Assembly (NCBI GenBank): GCA_948433435.1
Contig: CAOJDX010000016.1
Span: 1 to 34,649, forward strand
Length of the DNA: 34,649 bases
Direction of reading: 5' to 3'
Origin: an uncultured Clostridia bacterium
GTDB lineage: Bacteria > Bacillota_I > Bacilli_A > RF39 > UBA660
This document shows positions 26,519-34,429 of this stretch, in pieces; the stretch's first letter is position 1, and every line of letters begins with the position of its first letter. The position numbers and the translations under genes are program-made. The notes under the pieces are model-generated. The model did not search any database and had not been told where the DNA came from. It saw only the letters and a program-made list of their open reading frames with translations.

Positions 26519-27611
26519 TTATTCTCCCCTTTTTAAGTATGAATCAATAAATAGATCAATTTCTCCATCTAAGACTTTTCCTACATTACTTGTTTCGGTA
26601 TTTGTACGATGATCTTTTACCATTGAATAAGGATGCATAACATAACTTCTTATTTGCGAACCAAACTCAATGTTTTTTTCTTCACCTTTGATCTTATTTA
26701 ATTCTTTTTCTCTTTTTTCTTCTTCTAATAGCTGAAGTTTACTTTTTAGAACCCTCATTGCTTCTTCTTTATTTTGAATCTGACTTCTTTCATTTTGACA
26801 AGTTACTACTGTTTTAGTAGGTAAGTGCGTAATTCTTACTGCTGAATCGGTTGTATTGACTCCTTGTCCACCACAACCACTTGATCTATAAACATCTATT
26901 TTTAAATCTTGTTCTTCTATTTTGATGTCCTCTACCTCTTCTATTTCTGGTGTTAGTTCAACAGAGGCAAAAGAGGTATGCCTTCTATTATTAGAATCAA
27001 ATGGAGAAAGTCTTACTAAGCGATGTACTCCTTTTTCACTTTTTAAATAACCATAGGCATTTTCTCCGACTATTTCTATTGAACAACTTTTAATTCCAGC
27101 TTCTTCTCCTTCTTGATAATCTAGAATTTTTATTTTGAATTTATTTTTTTCACACCATCTAGTGTACATTCTATAGAGCATTATAGCCCAATCACAGGCT
27201 TCTGTTCCTCCAGCTCCACTATGTATTTCTAAAATGCAGTTACCTTTATCATATTTACCATTTAATAGAAGAAAATTTTCTAATTCTTGTAATTGTCTTT
27301 GATATTTTTCTAACTCTACTTCTATATTCTCTAATAGATTTTCTTCCTCTTCTATTAATTCTAGTAACTCTATATTATTTTCTATTTCTTTTTTAATTTT
27401 TTTTATAGGGTCTGTTATCTTTTTTAAAGAAGTAATATTCTTGTAAACTTTTTGGGCATTTTTTTCATCTTCCCAGAAGGTTGTTTGTTTTGTCTTCTCT
27501 TCTAAGCTTGCGACTTCCTTTATTTTTTTGTCAATGTCAAAGTGACCTCCATAAGTCATTAATTTTTTTTAACTCTTCATCTAAATGTCTTTTTAATTCG
27601 TTTTTATCCAT
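26519..27611 (-). CDS. prfB: peptide chain release factor 2, with programmed +1 frameshift
   Basis: RF2 reads UGA and UAA stops. The gene starts at ATG 27611 and reads 24 codons to ...LWRSL, then an in-frame TGA (27539-27537) in the context GGAGG TCA CTT TGA C. This is the classic autoregulatory prfB slip site: an internal Shine-Dalgarno, a CTT codon, then UGA C. A +1 shift gives ...[12 protein letters not shown]... and continues to the TAA at 26519, for a total of 363 aa. The GGQ motif (SGCGGQGVN) and the SPF tripeptide ([12 protein letters not shown]) are present. A -10 TATAAT lies at 27639-27634. The usual secA-prfB neighbourhood is kept, but a KilA-N gene is inserted between. Confidence 0.98.
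27537..27547 (-). promoter_or_regulatory. prfB programmed +1 frameshift site
   Basis: The coding strand reads GGAGGTCACTTTGAC. The P-site CTT slips forward one base over the TGA at 27539-27537, and decoding resumes at GAC (27538-27536). The upstream GGAGG acts as the spacer-sensitive Shine-Dalgarno stimulator known from other prfB genes. Confidence 0.95.
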
Positions 27612-27633
27612 TTTATCCCAACTTTCTATTATT

Positions 27634-27639
27634 ATTATA
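27634..27639 (-). promoter_or_regulatory. putative -10 box of the prfB promoter
   Basis: TATAAT on the minus strand, 23 bases upstream of the prfB ATG. The -35 region is poor. Confidence 0.45.
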
Positions 27640-27701
27640 CACAAAGTTTTATTTATTTAAACATTTTTAGGTATATTTTTTTTATTATGACATACTATAT
27701 T

Positions 27702-27777
27702 AGAGAGGAAGGTTCGCTTCTACGTGCGAAGATCCTCTGTAGATAGATGGGAACATTTTTGATATGTTCCTTTTTTT
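27702..27777 (+). ncRNA. candidate small structured RNA with its own terminator
   Basis: This plus-strand element lies between two minus-strand genes. A first hairpin pairs AGAGGA (27704-27709) with TCCTCT (27733-27738) and TTCGC (27713-27717) with GCGAA (27726-27730), leaving a small purine internal loop and an 8-base apical loop. A clean terminator follows: GGAACAT (27750-27756), ATGTTCC (27764-27770), T7 (27771-27777). TATATT or TACTAT just upstream could be a -10 box, but no -35 is visible. No plus-strand gene follows, so an attenuator or riboswitch for a downstream gene is unlikely. I do not recognise an RNA family. Confidence 0.6.
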
Positions 27778-28068
27778 GATTAAGATAAAAGAATATTTTT
27801 ATTTTATTGTATTATTTATGATTAATTTAGATCAGTTATCAAAAGAAGAATAGGTCTTAAGATATCCAATATTGAAATAACCATAGCTGTAAAAAATTTC
27901 ATATTTACTGGCTACATTTATATATGTTTTATATGACATTATGATATCAATAATTATGAATATTCAAAATATTTCTATAATTAATATAGTATTAAGAATG
28001 AATAAAGTGTGTAAGTTTTCTATCTAAAACAAAAAAGCATTAATATTATCTGTTAACACTCTTCTATT
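27778..28068. other. intergenic region between the small RNA and the KilA-N gene
   Basis: This stretch of about 290 AT-rich bases has no credible gene; the longest frames are a dozen codons (for example MINLDQLSKEE at 27818). Near its right end a weak minus-strand terminator is possible for the KilA-N gene: GTGTTAA (28059-28053) pairs with TTAATGC (28043-28037) using two G-U pairs, then TTTTTT (28036-28031). Confidence 0.45.
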
Positions 28069-28956
28069 TTAATCAATTAATAATTTGTCATCGTCATTGA
28101 CTTGTTTTTGTAGTAATTCTAATTCTTTGATATTTTTATTATTTTTTAACACTTTCATTTGTCTTCTTGCAGAATTATTGAGTCTAACAAGTCTTTCATT
28201 TTGAGGTACTTTTTCTTCAATCAATTCAGCATTTGTATTTTGAAGATTATTTAATATTACCAAATGTAGTAAATCAGTATAATCTCTCATGTTACCTTCT
28301 TTTGCCAATTCTGGATTATTATCTCTCCATTCTTTAGCTGTCATACCAAATAATGCAACATTTAAAACATCTGCTTCTTCAGCATATACAAATTTCTTTT
28401 GAGCTTCAGTAAGAGTTGGAACTATATAAGTTTTTACTGCATCAGTATGAACTACATAATTTAATTTAGATAATAGTCTATTTGCTTGCCAATCAATTTT
28501 CTCCTGATATGCTTCATTACTTTTTAATCGTTCAAATTCTTTTATTAAATATAGCTTAAATTCAGGGCTTAACCAACTAGCAAATTCAAACGCAATATCT
28601 GGATGAGCAAAAGTTCCTTTACTATATTTTCCACTGCTTGGAATAATTCCAATAGCATTAAAATCCTTTTTCCAACGATTAGGTGTCATAGTAAAACGAT
28701 TATATGGAGCCTCATCAATTTTAATTCTGTGGGATTCCACGGAATTAAAATCTTCATTATTAATTTCTTCCCATAAACTATAGTAATCAAATGAATTTTT
28801 ATTTGACATCCAATTTCTAATTACACCAGATGGATCTTCAGAATTTGCTTGTCTAGCTAAATCAGTTAATGAAATATAATTTACATTACCTACTCTTAAA
28901 ATTCCTACTCTATTTTCTTTTACTATTATCTCTGTAGTTACTATATCTTTTTTCAT
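28069..28956 (-). CDS. KilA-N domain protein
   Basis: This protein of 295 aa has an N-terminal KilA-N DNA-binding domain (~15-140: NYISLTDLARQAN, GVIRNWMSNKNSFDYYSLWEE, GTFAHPDIAFEFASWLSPEFKLYLIKEFERLK). The remainder is helical and contains a MTAKEWRDNNPELA block seen in many bacterial chromosomal KilA-N proteins. The family is common in phages as antirepressors and also occurs as lone chromosomal genes. The target here is unknown. ATG 28956 follows a strong GAGGTGAT site. It sits between secA and prfB with no phage genes around it, so it looks like an isolated acquisition. Confidence 0.9.
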   Translation of the reverse strand: MKKDIVTTEIIVKENRVGILRVGNVNYISLTDLARQANSEDPSGVIRNWMSNKNSFDYYSLWEEINNEDFNSVESHRIKIDEAPYNRFTMTPNRWKKDFNAIGIIPSSGKYSKGTFAHPDIAFEFASWLSPEFKLYLIKEFERLKSNEAYQEKIDWQANRLLSKLNYVVHTDAVKTYIVPTLTEAQKKFVYAEEADVLNVALFGMTAKEWRDNNPELAKEGNMRDYTDLLHLVILNNLQNTNAELIEEKVPQNERLVRLNNSARRQMKVLKNNKNIKELELLQKQVNDDDKLLID

Positions 28957-28982
28957 TATATCACCTCACTTCTTGAAATTTA

Positions 28983-29072
28983 AAAGGATGTTCACATATT
29001 TTTCTGTTTACATCCTTTACTTTTAGGGCATTTAAGCCTTATTTTTTAATTATTTGCAAAAGCCCCGCAAAT
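28983..29072 (-). terminator. terminator region downstream of secA
   Basis: Three hairpins follow the secA stop on the minus strand: ATTTGC/GCAAAT (29072-29052), a small GGC/GCC stem, and AAAGGATGT/ACATCCTTT (29018-29010 with 28991-28983), then TTTTAAATTT. The T tract is short, so termination may be partial. Confidence 0.5.
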
Positions 29073-29084
29073 CCTTTATTTATC

Positions 29085-31580
29085 TCACTTTCCACAACAT
29101 TGTTTATACTTTTTGCCTGAACCACATGGACATAAATCGTTACGGCCTATTTTTTTTGTATGAGTAGGTTTTTTCTTTAATGTAGTTGACTTATCCTCAT
29201 TAGTTAGTAATTTTTCTTTTTTTACTTCTTTTCTTTCAATATTTTGATGAATTTCGGCTTTTAATAAGAAAACTGTGACATCCTTATCTATTTTTTGAAG
29301 CATAGAATCAAACATATCAAATCCTTCTACAGTATATGCATGTAATGGATCTTCCTGTCCATAACCTCTTAAATAAATTCCTTCACGTAAATGAGACATT
29401 GTATTAATGTGTTCCATCCAATAATTATCTATCACTTGTAAGGTTATTGCCTTTTCGAATTCATCTTTTACTTCATCTGGAATAGCAGAAACTTTTTCTT
29501 CATATTCTTTTTCTACTTGTTTATATAACTTATCAATGATTTCTTCTTTATTTAATGTTTCTATATCTGACTTTTTAATATCATCTTGTAATAGATTTTC
29601 ATTGGCAAATTCGATAATTTCTTCAAAGTCATCATCATTTAATTCGTTATCTATTTGATAATGAGAAAGAATTAGATCTTCTATATGGTGTCTAAAAGCA
29701 TCTAATGTTTCTTGATGAATTGAATCACTATCTAAAATATTATTTCTTCTATCGTAGATAATTTCTCTTTGACTATTGATTACATCATCATATTGTAGTA
29801 ATTGTTTACGGATATCAAAGTTATTTCCTTCGACACGAGCCTGAGCAGTACCAATGGATCTTGTTATAGTTTTACTTCTAATCGCCTGTTCTCCAATTCC
29901 CATAGACTCCATCATTATTTTAATTCGATCTGATCCAAAGCGAACCATTAAATCATCTTCCATAGAAACAAAGAATTGAGTATATCCTGGATCTCCTTGG
30001 CGTCCTGAACGTCCTCTTAACTGATTATCAATACGACGTGATTCATGACGTTCTGTCCCAACTACACATAATCCACCTAATGCCCTTATTTCATCAGATA
30101 ATTTAATATCTGTACCACGTCCTGCCATATTTGTTGCTATTGTTACTGATTTATGTAAACCTATTTTAGAAATAATTTCCGCTTCCCGTTCATGATTTTT
30201 GGCATTTAAAACTTCATGAGGAATATGAGCTTGTTTTAGCATACTACTAATTAATTCACTTGTTTCAATCGCAATAGTACCAATTAATACAGGTTGACCT
30301 TCCTCATATTTTTCCTTGATAAAATTAATAATTGCTTTATATTTTGCTGCTTTATTGGCATATACTAGGTCGGCAGCATCGATACGAGCTATTTCTTTAT
30401 TTGTAGGAATTTCTATAACATACATATTATAAATATTTCTAAATTCTTCTTCTTCTGTCTTAGCTGTACCAGTCATTCCTGATAATTTATTATACATTCT
30501 AAATAAATTTTGGAAAGTTATTTGGGCTAGCGTTTTTGTTTCTTCATTGATTTTAACTCCCTCTTTAGCCTCAATGGCCTGATGAAGCCCATCACTATAG
30601 GCACGTCCCTGCATTAGTCTTCCTGTAAATTGATCTACTATGACAATTTCTCCATCTTTTACAACATAATCAACATCATTAGCCATTGCATAATTGGCAC
30701 GTAATGCCTGATTAATAAAATGGACTAATGTGGCATTATTAATATCATAAAGGTTTTTAACACGAAACATTTTTTCTGCTTTTTCAGAACCTTTGTCATT
30801 TAGGTTAACACTTTTTGTTTTTTCATCATAAATAAATTCTTCTTCCTTTTTTAGGCTTTTGGCAAAACGATCAGCTTCTATATAGAGATTGGCACTACTC
30901 ATTTGTCCACCTGAAATAATTAGTGGTGTACGTGCTTCATCAATTAAAACAGAGTCAACCTCATCTATAATAGCAAAGTTAAGAGGTCTTTGTACTCGTT
31001 CTTCTTTATTTACAACCATGTTATCTCTTAAATAATCAAATCCTATTTCATTATTTGTAGAATAAAGAATATCACAATTATATTGTTCTTGCTTTTCTTT
31101 ACTAGATAACTCGCGAAGATTTACTCCTACAGTAAGTCCTAAAAATCTATGAATATCACCCATCCAGTTGGCATCACGGCTAGCAAGATATTCATTAACA
31201 GTAATTACATGAACACCTTTTTCAGTTAAAGCATTTAGATAGGCTGGCAAAACACTAGTTAAGGTTTTTCCTTCTCCTGTCTTCATCTCAGCGATATTTC
31301 CATAATGAATAGCACAAGCTCCTAAAATTTGAACATAGAATGGCTTTTCTCCTATTACTCGGAAACAAGCTTCACGGGCTACGGCAAAAGCTTCTACTAA
31401 TATATCATCTAAATTTTTTCCCTTTTTTAGTTCTTCTTTAAATTCCTCTGTTTTAGCTTTTAATTCAGTATCTGTCAATTTTTGCATTTCTTCATCAAGT
31501 TCCATAATTTGATCAGCTAACTTTGAGAATCTTTTTAGTTCTTTATATTCATGGTCAAATAATTTTTTTAGTATATTCAT
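29085..31580 (-). CDS. secA: preprotein translocase ATPase SecA
   Basis: SecA is the ATP-driven motor of general Sec export. The protein is 831 aa. It has the SecA N-terminus ([18 protein letters not shown]), Walker A MKTGEGKT (~98-105), the DEVD box in [22 protein letters not shown], the preprotein cross-linking domain, the second nucleotide-binding domain ([25 protein letters not shown]) and the C-terminal zinc motif [16 protein letters not shown] 31580 follows AAGAGGAGAG. It ends in TGA, showing TGA is a stop here. It lies downstream of hpf with a terminator between them and no obvious promoter of its own. Confidence 0.98.
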   Translation of the reverse strand: MNILKKLFDHEYKELKRFSKLADQIMELDEEMQKLTDTELKAKTEEFKEELKKGKNLDDILVEAFAVAREACFRVIGEKPFYVQILGACAIHYGNIAEMKTGEGKTLTSVLPAYLNALTEKGVHVITVNEYLASRDANWMGDIHRFLGLTVGVNLRELSSKEKQEQYNCDILYSTNNEIGFDYLRDNMVVNKEERVQRPLNFAIIDEVDSVLIDEARTPLIISGGQMSSANLYIEADRFAKSLKKEEEFIYDEKTKSVNLNDKGSEKAEKMFRVKNLYDINNATLVHFINQALRANYAMANDVDYVVKDGEIVIVDQFTGRLMQGRAYSDGLHQAIEAKEGVKINEETKTLAQITFQNLFRMYNKLSGMTGTAKTEEEEFRNIYNMYVIEIPTNKEIARIDAADLVYANKAAKYKAIINFIKEKYEEGQPVLIGTIAIETSELISSMLKQAHIPHEVLNAKNHEREAEIISKIGLHKSVTIATNMAGRGTDIKLSDEIRALGGLCVVGTERHESRRIDNQLRGRSGRQGDPGYTQFFVSMEDDLMVRFGSDRIKIMMESMGIGEQAIRSKTITRSIGTAQARVEGNNFDIRKQLLQYDDVINSQREIIYDRRNNILDSDSIHQETLDAFRHHIEDLILSHYQIDNELNDDDFEEIIEFANENLLQDDIKKSDIETLNKEEIIDKLYKQVEKEYEEKVSAIPDEVKDEFEKAITLQVIDNYWMEHINTMSHLREGIYLRGYGQEDPLHAYTVEGFDMFDSMLQKIDKDVTVFLLKAEIHQNIERKEVKKEKLLTNEDKSTTLKKKPTHTKKIGRNDLCPCGSGKKYKQCCGK

Positions 31581-31612
31581 TTATATCTCTCCTCTTAACT
31601 TATTATTTTACC

Positions 31613-31643
31613 AAAAAAGAAGCCTAATTTAAAGGGCTTCTTT
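31613..31643 (-). terminator. intrinsic terminator between hpf and secA
   Basis: On the minus strand, AAGAAGCC (31642-31635) pairs with GGCTTCTT (31624-31617), followed by T's to 31613. Only about 30 bases separate it from the secA start, so secA expression probably depends on readthrough of this stem. Confidence 0.85.
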
Positions 31644-31652
31644 GAATTTTTA

Positions 31653-32174
31653 TCATTCTGATGTAATAACTCCATATCCACCATTTTTTCTTTTGTAAAC
31701 TACGGCAGATTTATTATTATCACTATCAATATACATATAAAATTCATGATCCAATAGTTCCATTTGTAAAATTGCTTCTTCTTCACTCATTGGTTTTACA
31801 GATATTGTCTTTCTTTTTATTATAGAAATTTTTTCTTCTTCTATTTCTAACTCTTCTTTATCGGATTCTATATTTATTTTATGATGTTTGGATAACTTTG
31901 TTTTATGTTTTCTCACTTGTCTTTCTAATTTATTGACTGCATTATCTACGGCTTTATAGAAATCTTCCTGAGTTTCTTCTGAACGTAATATTACTGACTT
32001 TAATGGGATTGTAATTTCAACGATTTGATTGATTCCTCTAACTTTTACTACTACATTTACACGAATATTATCGCTTTGTCCTAGATATTTTTCTAGCTTT
32101 CCAACTTTTTCTTCTATGTAGCTTTTCATGGAATCGGTAATCTTTATTTTATCGCCTCTAATAATGAATTCCAT
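31653..32174 (-). CDS. hpf: ribosome hibernation promoting factor, long form
   Basis: This protein of 173 aa dimerises 70S ribosomes into inactive 100S particles in stationary phase. The N-terminal domain (1-100) has MEFIIRGDKIKITDSMKSYI and VEKKVGKLEKYL-type features, a short acidic linker follows, and the C-terminal domain (~118-173) has KTISVKPMSEEEAILQMELL and FYMYIDSDNNKSAVVYKRKN, the long-form dimerisation domain. I chose ATG 32174 (behind AAAGGAGATGATA). The longer frame to 32258 would overlap the csp gene and has no family support. A TACAAT -10 box lies at 32201-32196 with a poor -35. Confidence 0.96.
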   Translation of the reverse strand: MEFIIRGDKIKITDSMKSYIEEKVGKLEKYLGQSDNIRVNVVVKVRGINQIVEITIPLKSVILRSEETQEDFYKAVDNAVNKLERQVRKHKTKLSKHHKINIESDKEELEIEEEKISIIKRKTISVKPMSEEEAILQMELLDHEFYMYIDSDNNKSAVVYKRKNGGYGVITSE

Positions 32175-32211
32175 ATTATCATCTCCTTTGTGTTCATTGT
32201 AACATTTATTT

Positions 32212-32244
32212 GAAAAAAAAACCACTATTTTGCAATAGTTGGTT
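32212..32244 (-). terminator. intrinsic terminator of the cold-shock gene
   Basis: On the minus strand, AACCAACTATT pairs with AATAGTGGTT around a GCAA loop with one bulged A, then at least seven T's (to 32212). The TAG stop of the csp gene lies inside the stem. Confidence 0.88.
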
Positions 32245-32443
32245 CTTTTACTAGACATACATCTAATGCCTGAAAACCTTTGTCTGTGTTTACCAATTTA
32301 AATTCTACATATTGTCCTTCTGATAATGTCTTATATCCATCTAAATTAATAGCAGAATAATGAACAAAAATATCTTCATCTTCTTTATATTCGATAAAAC
32401 CATATCCTTTTTCATTATTGAACCATTTCACACGTCCAACCAT
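32225..32443 (-). CDS. cold shock protein, CspA family
   Basis: This single cold-shock domain protein of 72 aa is a nucleic-acid chaperone. RNP1 (KGYGFIEY) and RNP2 (DIFVHYSAI) are both present, with the usual start [19 protein letters not shown] 32443 follows AAGGTGAGGTG. An extended -10 (TGATACACT) at about 32516-32511 would give a leader of about 60 bases, in keeping with the long untranslated leaders of csp genes. Confidence 0.96.
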   Translation of the reverse strand: MVGRVKWFNNEKGYGFIEYKEDEDIFVHYSAINLDGYKTLSEGQYVEFKLVNTDKGFQALDVCLVKEPTIAK

Positions 32444-32694
32444 CTTTACACCTCACCTTCTTACCTCTTTTTATCAGTCAACTGAACTATATTTGCTTGT
32501 GCGCATATCTAGTGTATCAAAATTAGAACAGATATGTAGAGAAAAACCGTGAATTGTAATTTTCAGTCCTTTTTTGGTAATTTTTTCTAAATAATAGTTC
32601 TTTTTTTCAAATTATTTCCTTAAATTTACTAATAAAGGTTTTTCGCTTTTTTCCTTCGCAGATGTTGCTATAATGGCAATGTGAGGTTGGTAGT
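32444..32694. promoter_or_regulatory. divergent intergenic region: csp leader and agrB promoter
   Basis: The minus strand carries the possible csp extended -10 (32516-32511). The plus strand carries TATAAT at 32669-32674, 20 bases before the agrB start, giving a very short leader with GAGG as ribosome binding site. The -35 region of the plus-strand promoter is T-rich but not a good TTGACA. The middle, about 32520-32640, shows only T-rich tracts. Confidence 0.5.
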
Positions 32695-33297
32695 ATGAAA
32701 GAAAAATTTTTAGATAGTTCTATTAATTTAATAGCCAAATATCAAAGTATTAATGAAGGTGATACTGAAAAACTGAGGTATGGGCTAGAAGGATTATATC
32801 TAACATTTACTAAAACAATTGTTATTTTCTTATTGGCGATTATTTTAGGAATATTTAAAGAAGCAATAATATTATTAATTTTCTTTAATATTATTAGATT
32901 TACAGGTTTTGGCTTTCATGCCAAAAAAAGTGTAGAATGTCTATTTATTTCTACCCTGTCTTTTATCTTTTTACCTTATCTTTTGTTAAATTTGAATATC
33001 CAAAAAGATGTCATACTAATAATAGGAATTATAGGTACAATATATCTTTTCTTTTATGCGCCTGCTGACACAGTCAAAAGACCTTTACCTAATAAAAGGA
33101 AAAGGATGATTAGAAAGGTTGCTACTACTATTACAGGATCTATTTTTACAATTAGTGCTTTTCTATTAAATAATTATATGATTTCTATATTATTAATTTC
33201 TGCTATTGTTATAGAGGATATTATGGTTAGTCCATTAACATATAAGTTATTTAAGCAACCATATAGAAATTATTTAAATTATCAAAAATTGGCTTAA
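32695..33297 (+). CDS. AgrB-like accessory gene regulator processing peptidase
   Basis: This integral membrane cysteine peptidase of 200 aa matures and cyclises AgrD-type prepeptides into thiolactone/lactone signals. The catalytic pair is visible as His75 and Cys82 in FTGFGFHAKKSVECL; the H-x6-C spacing equals that of staphylococcal AgrB. There are about five to six membrane segments (~40-68, ~84-98, ~102-120, ~142-160, ~163-180). ATG 32695 is followed downstream, after 49 bases, by a small agrD-like gene. No histidine kinase AgrC or response regulator AgrA follows in the window. Confidence 0.93.
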   Translation: MKEKFLDSSINLIAKYQSINEGDTEKLRYGLEGLYLTFTKTIVIFLLAIILGIFKEAIILLIFFNIIRFTGFGFHAKKSVECLFISTLSFIFLPYLLLNLNIQKDVILIIGIIGTIYLFFYAPADTVKRPLPNKRKRMIRKVATTITGSIFTISAFLLNNYMISILLISAIVIEDIMVSPLTYKLFKQPYRNYLNYQKLA

Positions 33298-33346
33298 TAT
33301 CAGTAAAATGATATTTAGTAATAAAGAATTAAAAGGAGGAAAGAAA

Positions 33347-33466
33347 ATGAAATTATTATCTAAAGCTATGGCAGCTGTTGCAATGCTTGTTGTAGGAAGT
33401 GCTAGCATGGGATGTGTTCTATTCTGGGCTGATGAACCAAAAGCATTTGGTAGTTTAATTGATTAA
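33347..33466 (+). CDS. AgrD-like cyclic lactone autoinducer prepeptide
   Basis: This 39-aa gene behind AAAAGGAGGAAAG has the three parts of an AgrD precursor: an N-terminal amphipathic/hydrophobic leader (MKLLSKAMAAVAMLVVGSAS), a central signal segment with the only Cys (MGCVLFW, Cys23), and an acidic C-terminal recognition tail (ADEPKAFGSLID) with the DEPK motif that follows the cleavage site in this family. The expected product is a five-residue thiolactone ring CVLFW with a short N-terminal tail. It directly follows the agrB-like gene, its presumed processing enzyme. The exact ends of the mature peptide are inferred. Confidence 0.9.
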   Translation: MKLLSKAMAAVAMLVVGSASMGCVLFWADEPKAFGSLID

Positions 33467-33490
33467 TCGATTAAAATATCAGAATAGATA

Positions 33491-33529
33491 AAGATAAATA
33501 AGTTTAAATTGCTTATTTATCTTTTTTTT
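33491..33529 (+). terminator. intrinsic terminator of agrBD
   Basis: AAGATAAATAAG (33491-33502) pairs with CTTATTTATCTT (33512-33523), then T's to 33529. It ends the two-gene agrBD unit and argues against agrC/agrA being on the same transcript. Confidence 0.92.
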
Positions 33530-33790
33530 GACAAAATATTATTATCACTTCTCTAAATATGAGTAAAAGTATCTAAAAAAAATCAATATCATAATTTCCT
33601 ATTAATTTATATTTTTCTAATTATGTCTTTTATTTAGTAATTAATTTATTTTTGCAAATTTCTAGATCTTGAAATTCTACTTATTAATTTTTAATAAAAA
33701 AACTTAAATTATTGATTAAGGGTCTTTATTTTAAAGGACATATGTAAAACTTTAGTGCTGCTTTACTACTAATTTACTACTTTTAAATAC
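33530..33790. other. intergenic region with left copy of a direct repeat
   Basis: This stretch of about 260 very AT-rich bases has no gene that I can support. At 33762-33784 lies the left copy of a 23-bp direct repeat (TTTACTACTAA then TTTACTACTTTT, itself made of two TTTACTAC units). The right copy is at 34407-34429. Confidence 0.55.
33762..33784 (+). repeat. direct repeat, left copy
   Basis: Identical over 23 bases to 34407-34429. It contains TTTACTAC twice, separated by TAA. The copies bracket the DNPH1-like gene and its hairpins, about 645 bases apart. Confidence 0.85.
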
Positions 33791-33819
33791 AAGACAAAAT
33801 TAAAAAAATATGGTATAAT
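33791..33819 (+). promoter_or_regulatory. sigma-A promoter of the DNPH1-like gene
   Basis: AAGACA (33791-33796), a 17-base spacer ending in TGG, and a perfect TATAAT (33814-33819) lie 22 bases before the ATG. Confidence 0.75.
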
Positions 33820-33841
33820 TCTTTTATAAGGAGCGATTTTG

Positions 33842-34222
33842 ATGAAAATATATTTTGGACATTCCAAATCATTTGATTATGAAAATGAATACTATAAACC
33901 CATTGAACAAAATAAAAGATTGCAAATTGAAACATTAATTTTTCCACATAAAAATGGTGAAAATAAAAAACATACAAGAGACTTTTATACTAATCTAGAC
34001 TTATTTATTGCTGAAGTGTCTTACCGTGCTACAGGTCTAGGAATTGAACTAGGTTGGGCAAGTGATGACAATATTCCTATTTATTGTTTTTATAAAAAAG
34101 GTACTATACCAAACTCGTCTTTAAAATGTATCTCAAATCATATTATAGAATACGATTCTTTAGAGCAATTATCTAATAATATAGAAAAAATTGTAATTGA
34201 ATTAAGTAAAATGCAAAATTGA
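33842..34222 (+). CDS. nucleoside 2-deoxyribosyltransferase / DNPH1-like protein
   Basis: This protein of 126 aa belongs to the deoxyribosyltransferase-like fold. MKIYFGHS opens the first strand. The core LDLFIAEVSYRATGLGIELGWA...PIYCFYKKG matches the pattern of 2'-deoxynucleoside 5'-monophosphate N-hydrolases (DVVVAEV...GVGYELGRA...ILCLF). The Glu of the ELGWA motif sits in the position of the catalytic nucleophile. It would cleave or transfer the deoxyribosyl-base bond of a nucleotide or a modified nucleotide. ATG 33842 is preferred over TTG 33839, with AAGGAG 8 bases upstream. It is a single-gene unit with its own promoter and terminator, flanked by a direct repeat. Confidence 0.82.
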   Translation: MKIYFGHSKSFDYENEYYKPIEQNKRLQIETLIFPHKNGENKKHTRDFYTNLDLFIAEVSYRATGLGIELGWASDDNIPIYCFYKKGTIPNSSLKCISNHIIEYDSLEQLSNNIEKIVIELSKMQN

Positions 34223-34261
34223 CATATTATTTAAACAATATTGCTACATGCTTCATGCTAC

Positions 34262-34325
34262 ATAATAAGGGTAATACTATACCTTATTATGGCGAGCCCT
34301 TTAGTGGCTACGCCACTAATCTCGC
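34262..34325 (+). other. two strong hairpins downstream of the DNPH1-like gene
   Basis: Hairpin 1: ATAATAAGG (34262-34270) pairs perfectly with CCTTATTAT (34282-34290). Hairpin 2: GCGAG (34292-34296) with CTCGC (34321-34325) encloses TTAGTGGC-TAC-GCCACTAA (34301-34319), a perfect 8-bp stem. The GC content is clearly higher than in the flanks. This could be structured RNA at the end of the transcript, or the end of a small mobile/REP-like element. Confidence 0.7.
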
Positions 34326-34342
34326 TCATTAAATATATTTAG

Positions 34343-34369
34343 ATACTATGGCATTCCATAGTATTTTTT
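34343..34369 (+). terminator. intrinsic terminator of the DNPH1-like gene
   Basis: ATACTATGG (34343-34351), loop CATT, CCATAGTAT (34356-34364), then T's to 34369. It is a perfect 9-bp stem with a T tract. Confidence 0.9.
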
Positions 34370-34406
34370 ATTATTTTCAATTAATAATTTAAAGAATTTC
34401 TAAATT

Positions 34407-34429
34407 TTTACTACTAATTTACTACTTTT
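34407..34429 (+). repeat. direct repeat, right copy
   Basis: Identical over 23 bases to 33762-33784. The bases after it are loosely similar to those after the left copy, where the promoter of the DNPH1-like gene lies, but here no TATAAT or gene follows. Confidence 0.85.

Noticed and set aside
27711..27735. tRNA-like GGTTCGC segment suggesting a tRNA gene
   Set aside because: No acceptor, anticodon or D arms can be drawn. The segment pairs instead in a simple hairpin before a terminator.
29085..29087. Mycoplasma-type code with TGA as Trp
   Set aside because: secA ends in TGA right after its zinc motif, prfB uses TGA as its frameshift stop, and Trp positions in recognised proteins are read as TGG in the translated frames.
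32175..32258. Longer HPF frame starting at 32258
   Set aside because: It would read through the csp terminator and overlap the end of csp. ATG 32174 has an AAAGGAG site and starts the conserved domain.
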